NCBI GenBank assembly: GCA_030601645.1
Contig: JAUWBQ010000024.1
Span: forward strand, 1 to 14,240
Origin: Candidatus Bathyarchaeota archaeon
GTDB taxonomy: Archaea; Thermoproteota; Bathyarchaeia; TCS64
Direction of reading: 5' to 3'
Length of the DNA: 14,240 bases
Shown here: positions 6,911-12,693 of the stretch, one piece after another
Numbering within the stretch: position 1 is the first letter of the stretch
Layout: the number at the start of each line of letters is the position of its first letter
The notes under the pieces: model-generated
The model's input: only the letters and a program-made list of their open reading frames with translations
Told to the model about the DNA's origin: nothing
The model's database searches: none
Position numbers and translations under genes: made by a program

Positions 6911-6992
6911 GTATCGCGCACGATATCGGAACTTTTCCACCTCTAAAAATGCTTCTTTGAGCAATCGTATCGCGTGCAATATCGGAACTTTC
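6911..6992. repeat. pair of 26-bp direct repeats, operator-like
   Basis: Copies at 6911-6936 and 6967-6992 match at 22 of 26 positions and begin 56 bases apart. Each contains ATATCGGAACTTT. The first copy contains the perfect dyad TATCG-cgca-CGATA (6912-6925); the second has one mismatch in it. They lie upstream of the TATA box of the small minus-strand gene and downstream of the membrane regulator gene, so they could be binding sites for a regulator. Confidence 0.65.
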
Positions 6993-7068
6993 GAGTAGCC
7001 ACTTCTTCGTTTGGCTCGCGCGCGCATTCGCACTCGCCCGTGAGACTCCTCATTTCGTCCAAATAGAC

Positions 7069-7722
7069 TCAATACACGAGATCCAAGAACTCCTTGACAG
7101 TGGGCAGACTCTCCTCGGTCACGGAGTATCTAATCGTCCTGCATTCGGCCTCGACCCCAACGAGGCCATTGGCCTTAAGGCGTTTCATCTGCCATGTCAA
7201 GGCCTGGGAGGAGATATCTAACAGAGAGGCCAAATCCGCATGTCGCATAGCGGGCTCCCCTAGAAGAATTGCGATTATCTTTCTCGCCGTCCCGTTCCTG
7301 AGAGCCGAGATGACCTCGATGTCGGTCTCGCTGAATCTCCCCGACTCGAAAAATCTTTTATATCGTCTTTCTCGGCGGGAGGTGAGATGACCGGTGGATG
7401 TGAGGAGGTCGAGGTGGTACTGTACCACACCTATGGACAACCCCAAATGCCTGCATATCCCTCGAAAGTGGACGCCCGGATTGTCCCTCACAAAGTCGAG
7501 TATCTCGCCACGGGCCGAGCTGTTGCGAGAGCCCTCATCCAGGTCCACTCCAGCAATGATGGGTATAGAGACGACGGACTGTACAAGAGAACGGGATTTC
7601 CCAAGGCTGAGGAGATATTGCGCCTCTGAGGCATCTCCCTGCGAGGAAGCTATACCTAAGAAAGAGACGCCTAGGAGCACACCTATAAACAATAACGTCA
7701 GGATGTTCTTGCGCTCCAACAC
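7069..7722 (-). CDS. membrane-anchored tandem winged-helix transcriptional regulator
   Basis: A 217-aa protein. Residues 7-24 form one hydrophobic helix (NILTLLFIGVLLGVSFLG), a signal anchor. After an extracytoplasmic or linker part with no clear family, residues 72-125 form a winged helix (ILDFVRDNPGVHFRGIC, then LSIGVVQYHLDLLTSTGHL and the wing RRERRYKRFF). Residues 133-212 form a second (ALRNGTARKIIAILL, then ISSQALTWQMKRLKANGLV). This double-wHTH, N-anchored layout is common in archaeal regulators of the COG3398 type; their signals are generally unknown. GTG at 7722 starts the protein, with a TATA box ATAAATAGT at 7751-7760 and almost no leader. It is divergent from the zinc-ribbon gene at 7852 and may control it. 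Confidence 0.88.
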   Translation of the reverse strand: MLERKNILTLLFIGVLLGVSFLGIASSQGDASEAQYLLSLGKSRSLVQSVVSIPIIAGVDLDEGSRNSSARGEILDFVRDNPGVHFRGICRHLGLSIGVVQYHLDLLTSTGHLTSRRERRYKRFFESGRFSETDIEVISALRNGTARKIIAILLGEPAMRHADLASLLDISSQALTWQMKRLKANGLVGVEAECRTIRYSVTEESLPTVKEFLDLVY

Positions 7723-7750
7723 GAATCGCTGATTACGGATGCAACTTTCA

Positions 7751-7760
7751 ACTATTTATC
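7751..7760 (-). promoter_or_regulatory. TATA box for the membrane regulator
   Basis: GATAAATAGT on the minus strand lies about 33 bases before the GTG at 7722. Together with the box at 7820-7829 it makes a compact divergent promoter region. Confidence 0.5.
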
Positions 7761-7819
7761 GGCATCTGTAAATGAATGTACTATTGTAATGAAGTGTACC
7801 AGAACGTCTAAATGAGCTT

Positions 7820-7829
7820 TCGTAAAAAT
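7820..7829 (+). promoter_or_regulatory. TATA box for zinc-ribbon gene copy A
   Basis: The A-rich box CGTAAAAATA is centred about 27 bases before the ATG at 7852, the spacing expected for a leaderless archaeal mRNA. Confidence 0.5.
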
Positions 7830-7851
7830 AGGGTAGATGTGGTAGTCGACT

Positions 7852-8208
7852 ATGGGTGAAGTGAAGAAGAAAAAGAAGAAACAGAGGCAGAAGGTTATTC
7901 TCAAAGAAAAGTCTGTTGAGACCCCAAAGAAAATTAAGGATCTCATCGAGGGCCTGGAAGAGTTAGAGAAAGAACAGAAACACGTGGATATTCAGATTTG
8001 TCCAAGATGCAAGAGCCACAGGATTCACAGAGTCGGTTCGATGATTGGTGATATGTCTGGTCACATGGGTTTGTTACCGCCGAAGTTCGAGTGCCTGGAC
8101 TGTGGCTGGCGAGAACGCATGGTTATCAAGGCGACCAGTAGAAAGATGGGAATAAAGGAAGTTGCCATCATCGCCGAAGCCTTGGATAATAAAAAACATC
8201 TTCATTGA
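7852..8208 (+). CDS. archaeal zinc-ribbon protein, full-length copy A
   Basis: A 118-aa protein. Residues 1-28 are very basic (KKKKKKQRQK), residues 29-45 form a charged helix (LIEGLEELEKEQKH), and residues 50-84 form a zinc ribbon with CPRC (Cys50, Cys53) and CLDC (Cys81, Cys84). Between them is the conserved loop VGSMIGDMSGHMGLLPPKFE. The tail is KATSRKMGIKEVAIIAEALD. I know this pattern (VGSM-G-M-GHMGL-PPK) from small archaeal proteins of unknown role; a nucleic-acid or ribosome link is inference. It is convergent with the EVE-like gene; a GCGCGCGCG tract (8224-8232) fills the gap between them. A near-identical, 5'-truncated copy lies at 11717. Confidence 0.85.
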   Translation: MGEVKKKKKKQRQKVILKEKSVETPKKIKDLIEGLEELEKEQKHVDIQICPRCKSHRIHRVGSMIGDMSGHMGLLPPKFECLDCGWRERMVIKATSRKMGIKEVAIIAEALDNKKHLH

Positions 8209-8224
8209 ATGGAGTGGCATACAG
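7940..8224 (+). repeat. 285-bp direct repeat, left copy
   Basis: This stretch matches 11717-12001 in the same orientation. Within the shared coding part (about 269 bp) I count six substitutions. Similarity starts abruptly at ATCTCATCGAGGGC and continues, weaker, about 16 bases past the stop codon. The offset between copies is 3777 bases. Confidence 0.92.
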
Positions 8225-8241
8225 CGCGCGCGGGGCGGTCA

Positions 8242-8745
8242 TTATAGAATAATGTCGTTAATGATTTCTATTGTATAGGGGTCAGTAATTTCATAGAACG
8301 TTAATTGTTTATTCAATGTTCCATAGGTATCACGTGGATGGCCGTACAATTTTTCATCATTACTTACATCTTTTCCAGCATTTGATTTCCATTTAACACT
8401 TCTCCTATGGCTGAACCAAATATCCCTTGTCTTGTCTATTGCATTCTTGTCATCAAAATAATACTCACCTTTTACTTTCCCAATACTCGATATGAACCCT
8501 CTACCGTATGCAGCGACGATATCACCGATTTTGCATCGTTTAACGAGATCCCAAAGTTGGGAATCCCCCGTGTTCCATTTCCCTGAAGACCATCCAGCCC
8601 GTTTTACAGCATTAGTAAATTCATCAAACGATAGTAACTGGCTCAAATCCCCTACATCTTGCCATCCTATTGCCATAAGTGAATTGTCTCGACAATAATC
8701 CCAATAATAGGCTCCTCTCCCTGGAGAATACTTCCAATATTTCAT
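8242..8745 (-). CDS. stand-alone EVE/PUA-like domain protein (McrB N-terminal-like)
   Basis: A 167-aa protein. It opens MKYWKYSPGRGAYYW, continues LMAIGWQDVGDLSQL, then has a long helix region, WDLVKRCKIGDIVAAYGRG, SSIGKVKGEYYFDD, and HRRSVKW. This order (W-x-x-x-PG near the start, I-A-I-G-W, G-D-I-V-x-A, I-G-x-V-x-G-x-Y, H-R-R-x-V-x-W) is that of the EVE-like domain found at the N-terminus of archaeal McrB restriction proteins, which reads modified bases. Here it stands alone with a proper end (TPYTIEI-like, then stop), with no AAA+ GTPase downstream. It could be a free modification reader or a remnant. TTATATTTATG at 8768-8778 is a good promoter box for leaderless expression from the ATG at 8745. 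Its composition is A/T-rich. Confidence 0.7.
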   Translation of the reverse strand: MKYWKYSPGRGAYYWDYCRDNSLMAIGWQDVGDLSQLLSFDEFTNAVKRAGWSSGKWNTGDSQLWDLVKRCKIGDIVAAYGRGFISSIGKVKGEYYFDDKNAIDKTRDIWFSHRRSVKWKSNAGKDVSNDEKLYGHPRDTYGTLNKQLTFYEITDPYTIEIINDIIL

Positions 8746-9203
8746 ACCATAACTAGTTTTTTATACATAAATATAACAATTATGATAAGCGCGCGAAAAA
8801 GTATATTGTACTTACTTTTGTGTTCGTAGAAGTTTTATCTTTGTATTGAAGATACATTTTACGCGCGCGCAAAAAAAAAACAGCTTAACAAATATAAATA
8901 GAACACAAATGTATGTGGATACCCCCCAGTCCGCCACATTTATTGTCTCTTTATGAATTGGAAATTGCGCGCGCGCAGCTGGCCTGTCCCTAAATTCATT
9001 ATCAACACACACCTAAAACCCATACAGGCGAACCCATAGAACGCCCACCCACCCCAATACCATACTCCGTCACTCCAAACACACCATCTTAGAGGAAACA
9101 CCCACCTCGAACACCTCCCCCTCACCGCCCAGAGAATGAACGATACCCCTTCACGCCTACCCCACACTAGACGACACAGCCAGCCACCGGGAACGACACC
9201 CCA

Positions 9204-9344
9204 TCACGTGTTGAAGAACGTCGGAGAGACCGCCTTGTCCGGCCTCCCGATGTTCTCAGCCACCTCCCTCGTCAGCACGTGGCAGAGAACGCTGTAGAGC
9301 GCGTACACCGCCACGTTTCTCAACCCTCTCACCTTGTTCACCGC
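9204..9344 (-). pseudogene. transposase C-terminal remnant
   Basis: Reading the minus strand from the CG tract to a TGA at 9204-9206 gives VNKVRGLRNVAVYALYSVL, then CHVLTREVAENIGRPDKAV and SPTFFNT. The K-V-R-G-L-R-N-V-x-V-Y-x-L helix followed by a short tail is what the C-terminus of DDE-type insertion-sequence transposases looks like. No catalytic part and no terminal inverted repeats were found, so this is a dead fragment. Its 5' edge coincides with the CGCGCGCGC tract at 9342-9350. Confidence 0.5.
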
Positions 9345-9463
9345 GCGCGCATTCGGTAATATATGACTTCAAAGGCCTCGTAAATAGCTGAAATAGCGAA
9401 AACTAAAGTGACGAGCATGTAAATGTGGATAGCATTCATCACCACTGTTAGGTATGCTTTCAA
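9338..9463 (-). pseudogene. possible membrane-protein remnant
   Basis: An open minus-strand frame, stopping within the CG tract edge at 9338-9340, reads LKAYLTVVMNAIHIYMLV, then TLVFAISAIYEAFEVIYYR. It has one hydrophobic helix and protein-like composition, and stays open upstream to about 9560 (HLQWKGIISPKW). The only canonical start codons (TTG 9463, ATG 9439) leave about 40 residues. I recognise no family; it is probably a 5'-decayed gene. Confidence 0.25.
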
Positions 9464-9601
9464 GCGTTTCTCTTCCCCAATCCACTTCGGAGAAATAATG
9501 CCCTTCCATTGGAGGTGGGCTGCGCGCGCCAGTGCTCCAAGTGCGGGTACAAGTTCACGGTGAACATATCATAATCCACATTCTTGGATTCTAAGTAGTT
9601 A

Positions 9602-9640
9602 TTATATAAAAGAAAAAATAACCTCCTTTAAAGGGTGGTT
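9602..9640 (+). promoter_or_regulatory. promoter and imperfect palindrome before the pentapeptide gene
   Basis: TTATATAAA (9602-9610) is a strong TATA box. Transcription should start near 9631, giving a leader of about 16 bases with GGTGG (9634-9638) eight bases before the ATG at 9647. The imperfect palindrome AACCTCCTTTAAAGGGTGGTT spans 9620-9640 and covers both the start and the ribosome-binding site, so it could be an operator. Confidence 0.45.
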
Positions 9641-9646
9641 CTTTTG

Positions 9647-11380
9647 ATGGGACAGCAATGCGGAGGAAAACTTTACAATGGCGACCCATGTCCACGGAAA
9701 GTCGTTGTGGGCGCGGAGTGGTGTATCTTTCATTATCCTGAGAAGACAGGTGAACTAGTCGAACAGTTCAAGATAGCTTTTGAAGAGGAAAAGCGGAGAC
9801 AAGAAGAAGAACATCCTGATTACTTAGACTTTGTAGGGTTTGACTTTCCAGACGATATTGAGTTTGAGAAAGAGGTTCCGACGGTTAATTTCAACAAGGC
9901 TGTATTTCGTGGGACTATTGCCTTTGTAATCACTGAACAGAGTAAATTCGTATTCAAAGGAAATGCGTTTTTCAATGATGTTACCTTTAATAACTTTGTA
10001 GGATTCATTGGGGCCACCTTCAAGGGCGATGCCTTCTTCGAGGGAACAGTCTTATCGTCTCTTGTATTTTTCGGTGAGGTTACCTTCGAGGGAGATGTTT
10101 TGTTCTTTGGGGCCACCTTCAAGGGGCCTACGAGATTCTCTGAGGTCACATTCAAGAAAGTTGCAGAGTTCACTAAAGTCACTTTCGGAGATGTAGAGTT
10201 CGATGGGGTCATCTTCGAGGGAAAGGCAGATTTCATAAAGGCCACTTGCGAGGAAAACGCAGTGTTTAATAGGACCACCTTCGAGGTGGATGTAGCTTTT
10301 ACTGAAGCCGTATTTAAGAAAGATGTTTGGTTCACTAACACCACTTTTAAAGGATCCACAACATTCAGTAGGACTATATTCGAAGAAGATGTAGGGTTTA
10401 ATGGTGTTACCTTCGAAGGACGTATGGATATTACGAGGGTCACATTCAAAGGAGATACACAGTTTAAATTAACAACCTTTAGTGGAGGTGCTCAATTTTC
10501 TGAGACTACTTTTAATAAAATGAGTATATTCACTGAGGTCAACTTTAATAGTTATACAATATTCTCGAAGATCAACTTTCAAGGCACTTCATTTTTTGAG
10601 AAAAATAATGTATCAAATATGGTAGAATTGACATTACCTATCATCGAAGAATATTTTTCAATTACCAATACCCAGTGGAGAAAACCAGAAAATGGAAAAA
10701 GCAGTATGTATAGAATTTCAGAGCCTATGTTTAAAAAAAGTGGAAAACTCGTCATCAGTGGCAGCCTTGGTACGACCCAAGATTTCATTGCAGGCATCTC
10801 TCTCATAGAGGCTGAACAAGAAAATATCGAATTTAATACAGAGAAATGGCCTCAATTCTACGGACGAAAAATCATCATAGATGAAATCCTACTGGAAAAA
10901 GGAGATACAAGTATTACCTCAGATCAGGTAGCTCAAATCTACCGCAGACTCAGAGAGAACTACGAGAAGGCCAAACGATACCCAGAAGCGGGGGACTTCT
11001 ATAAAGGTGAGATGGAAGTAACACGGAAATACAGACGTGGAGCAGAAGGTCGGAGCGAGAAAAGACCTTGTACCGACCCTACATGGTGGCTATACAGCAT
11101 CTATCTTGCACTTAGTAAATACGGTGAAAGCATTTCACGACCACTGATATGGCTCTTTGGCTCTTGGTTCACGATGATTATACTTCAGAGATATTACCAG
11201 CAAGCATGGATAACGGGGGTGGATCTGTCATCAGCAGAGACGGTTCTATTAAGAACGTTCTTTGCGTTCTTTCCCTTTTCCAAGCCTGTAACTTTTGCCG
11301 ACTTCGTACTTTACGTGTTCGGAAGCCTGCTTATCGGTCTAACCTTCATTGCATTCAGACGAAGGCTGGAAAGAAGGTGA
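9647..11380 (+). CDS. pentapeptide-repeat membrane protein with N-terminal Zn finger
   Basis: A 577-aa protein. Residues 1-29 carry a C-x9-C-x10-C-x2-H set (Cys5, Cys15, Cys26, His29), like small CxxH zinc fingers. Residues 33-58 are a charged helix. Residues 80-345 form a long right-handed beta-helix of pentapeptide repeats in the phenylalanine-rich form (for example FKGDAFFEGTVL, FEGDVLFFGATF), with nearly every turn F-x-x-x-T/A-F. Residues about 455-480 hold YRRLRENYEKAKRYPEAGDF, and KYGESISRP precedes two membrane helices (about 498-515, 550-570) and a basic end RRRLERR. This C-terminal module is usual in pentapeptide proteins that resemble ion channels, but no channel filter is visible. 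The ATG at 9647 has a TATA box and ribosome-binding site; an in-frame GTG at 9635 overlaps the ribosome-binding site and is less likely. Role unknown; the neighbouring EVE-like gene suggests an accessory or defence setting. Confidence 0.88.
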   Translation: MGQQCGGKLYNGDPCPRKVVVGAEWCIFHYPEKTGELVEQFKIAFEEEKRRQEEEHPDYLDFVGFDFPDDIEFEKEVPTVNFNKAVFRGTIAFVITEQSKFVFKGNAFFNDVTFNNFVGFIGATFKGDAFFEGTVLSSLVFFGEVTFEGDVLFFGATFKGPTRFSEVTFKKVAEFTKVTFGDVEFDGVIFEGKADFIKATCEENAVFNRTTFEVDVAFTEAVFKKDVWFTNTTFKGSTTFSRTIFEEDVGFNGVTFEGRMDITRVTFKGDTQFKLTTFSGGAQFSETTFNKMSIFTEVNFNSYTIFSKINFQGTSFFEKNNVSNMVELTLPIIEEYFSITNTQWRKPENGKSSMYRISEPMFKKSGKLVISGSLGTTQDFIAGISLIEAEQENIEFNTEKWPQFYGRKIIIDEILLEKGDTSITSDQVAQIYRRLRENYEKAKRYPEAGDFYKGEMEVTRKYRRGAEGRSEKRPCTDPTWWLYSIYLALSKYGESISRPLIWLFGSWFTMIILQRYYQQAWITGVDLSSAETVLLRTFFAFFPFSKPVTFADFVLYVFGSLLIGLTFIAFRRRLERR

Positions 11381-11433
11381 CCTTCACTTTCCCCGCGCGC
11401 TGGTTTGTCCCTTTATTTGGTTTTTAATGGTGT

Positions 11434-11730
11434 TTAATCCTTTTTCATAATTTGGGGACAGGATTCAAGCTCACATCTGTCTCTCGTCTCCCTGCATCTC
11501 CCACCCCTCTGGTAGCGACAGAGACGCTTCAAATCGCTGAAATTTAATGCAACCACCCCTCCAGAAGCTCCAGAGGCCGAAGCAGAGGCCTCAACGGATG
11601 CACTATAGAGGTACACGGGCCTCCCTCGCCCCTTCGAGGGCGCTTTCTCTCTGGCTATAAGGCCTTTGTCGACCAGGGAGTTGAGGTGGAGCCTCAGGGT
11701 GTTATGGGAGAAACCTATCTCATCGAGGGC
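11434..11730 (-). pseudogene. winged-helix regulator, 5'-truncated by the zinc-ribbon duplication
   Basis: The minus strand from 11730 reads ALDEIGFSHNTLRLHLNSL, then VDKGLIAREK and GRGRPVYLYS. That is the recognition helix and wing of a winged-helix DNA-binding domain. The C-terminus has four cysteines (CRYQRGGRC, then CELESC), probably a zinc site. The first two helices and the start codon are missing: upstream of 11730 the frame hits a stop after three codons, because the DNA there is the duplicated zinc-ribbon gene. No in-frame ATG, GTG or TTG exists before the wing. The sequence itself is well kept, so the break looks recent. Product, if intact elsewhere, would be an ArsR/helix-turn-helix-type repressor. 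Confidence 0.75.
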
Positions 11731-11985
11731 TTGGAAGAGTTAGAGAAAGAACAGAAACACGTGGATATTCAGATTTGTCCAAGATGCATGAGCCACAGGA
11801 TTCACAGAGTCGGTTCGATGATAGGCGATATGTCTGGTCACATGGGTTTGTTACCGCCGAAGTTCGAGTGCCTGGACTGCGGCTGGCGAGAACGCATGGT
11901 TATCAAGGCGACCAGTAGAAAGATGGGAATAAAGGAAGTTGCCATCATCGCCGAAGCCTTAGATAATAAAAAACATCTTCATTGA
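11686..11985 (+). CDS. zinc-ribbon protein copy B, chimeric N-terminus
   Basis: A 99-aa frame from GTG 11686 (93 aa from ATG 11704). From LIEGLEELEKEQ onward it matches copy A at 7852; both CxxC pairs are intact (Cys31, Cys34, Cys62, Cys65). The one amino-acid change is K to M right after the first CPRC. The basic N-terminus of copy A is missing and replaced by about a dozen residues read from the opposite strand of the truncated winged-helix gene. A GGGAG (11676-11680) sits five bases before the GTG, and a TATA-like CTATAA lies at 11655-11660, so expression is possible. Five of six coding substitutions between the copies are silent, which hints that the protein is still selected. Confidence 0.6.
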   Translation: MEPQGVMGETYLIEGLEELEKEQKHVDIQICPRCMSHRIHRVGSMIGDMSGHMGLLPPKFECLDCGWRERMVIKATSRKMGIKEVAIIAEALDNKKHLH

Positions 11986-12001
11986 TTGGGGGGCGTACAG
12001 C
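11717..12001 (+). repeat. 285-bp direct repeat, right copy
   Basis: Right-hand partner of 7940-8224, same orientation. Its left edge is the sharp junction with the truncated winged-helix gene. A perfect 5-bp hairpin AGCTT-tag-AAGCT (11999-12011) follows the end of similarity and is not in the left copy. Confidence 0.92.
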
Positions 12002-12021
12002 TTTAGAAGCTAGTTCCCACT

Positions 12022-12033
12022 GCGCGCGCGCGC
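12022..12033. repeat. longest alternating CG tract (12 bp)
   Basis: GCGCGCGCGCGC lies between the convergent zinc-ribbon copy B and the flavodoxin gene. It is the longest of about seventeen such tracts in gaps from 5884 to 13682. Confidence 0.9.
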
Positions 12034-12053
12034 TCAAGTAGAGAGGAAAATGC

Positions 12054-12551
12054 TCAGGGCGTGTCTGTGGGCGTCCTTAGTTTTTCTCCGAGTTGTTCCG
12101 CCCATCCCTCTACCTTCCCTGGATCACGGGTGTCCACGGTGGTCTTTCCCAAGACCCTGATGCGGCCCCCGAACCCTTCGATGTCCACCAGGTTGAGGTT
12201 CGGGTGGTTCTCCTTTATGGGGTTCATGTATTTCCTGACGGCGTCGCCGTAGCTGTCGGGCGTTCCGGCCTCGTTGGATGACAGGAAGACGGCGACCTTC
12301 TTCTCTCCGAAATCGTTCTTCAGGAAGCTGAGGCCTTCCTTGTAGACTCTCTGCATCCTGACGCCGGTTCCTAGGATTATGTTGTCGTAGTCTGAGATGT
12401 CTGGAGTCTTTTCTTTCCTGATGTCAACGAGGCCCACCTCGTGTCCGTGCTTTTCTCTCAGGACCTCTGAGATTATCTCGGAGTATTCTCTGGTCACGCC
12501 CCCTCTTGAGGCGTATGCGATCAGCGTTTTGTTTCCTCTTTCGTTTTTCAG
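12054..12551 (-). CDS. flavodoxin-like protein, start codon unclear (CTG?)
   Basis: A flavodoxin-fold protein related to HemG-like flavodoxins. The usual start would be GTG at 12497, giving 147 aa that begin TREYSEIISEVL. But the same frame upstream, back to a TAG at 12552-12554, reads KTLIAYASRGGV, which is the first beta strand and FMN-phosphate loop every flavodoxin needs. No ATG, GTG or TTG lies in those 18 codons. The first codon after the TAG is CTG (12551-12549), preceded by GGTGATT (12560-12554), a strong but close ribosome-binding match; a TATA-like GTTATATT lies at about 12587-12594. So the protein may start at CTG (165 aa), or an ATG was recently lost. Further on, NIILGTGVRM and VAVFLSSNEAGTPD are the later flavin loops. 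Coordinates are given from the CTG. Confidence 0.7.
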   Translation of the reverse strand: MKNERGNKTLIAYASRGGVTREYSEIISEVLREKHGHEVGLVDIRKEKTPDISDYDNIILGTGVRMQRVYKEGLSFLKNDFGEKKVAVFLSSNEAGTPDSYGDAVRKYMNPIKENHPNLNLVDIEGFGGRIRVLGKTTVDTRDPGKVEGWAEQLGEKLRTPTDTP

Positions 12552-12693
12552 CTAATCACCGAATAGTACTTCCAGAAACGGCACTGAAATATAACCATAT
12601 ACGCTCATTCCGTCAAATGCGCGCATGCCTTAACACGCGCGAGAGATGATGAAAAGATAAGTTAATGATTCAAGTCACGCATTACGGTTTGAA

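Larger units (their letters stand above)
8746..9646. other. 900-bp gene-poor region with decayed genes and CG tracts
   Basis: No intact gene is supported here. It holds five alternating CG tracts (8789-8795, 8862-8870, 8967-8976, 9342-9350, 9522-9529), a stretch at about 9000-9200 that is rich in A and C and poor in G and T on the plus strand, a transposase C-terminal remnant (9204-9344), a possible membrane-protein remnant on the minus strand (9338 to about 9560), and, on the plus strand near 9540, a CSKCGYKFTV zinc-ribbon-like fragment. The promoter of the pentapeptide gene ends the region. Confidence 0.6.

Noticed and set aside
6869..7072. 67-aa minus-strand open frame overlapping the regulator stop (TTG start)
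   Set aside because: It is made largely of the 26-bp direct repeats and covers the TATA box of the small gene; it has a TTG start and no family resemblance.
8812..9167. Two minus-strand open frames of 66 and 75 aa
   Set aside because: They run through CG tracts and the strand-skewed stretch; their Trp/Gly/Val-rich content follows the G/T composition and not a protein family.
9523..9592. CSKCGYKFTV zinc-ribbon-like fragment, possibly a TnpB end
   Set aside because: Only one CxxC is present and no upstream RuvC-like part can be read; too short to call.
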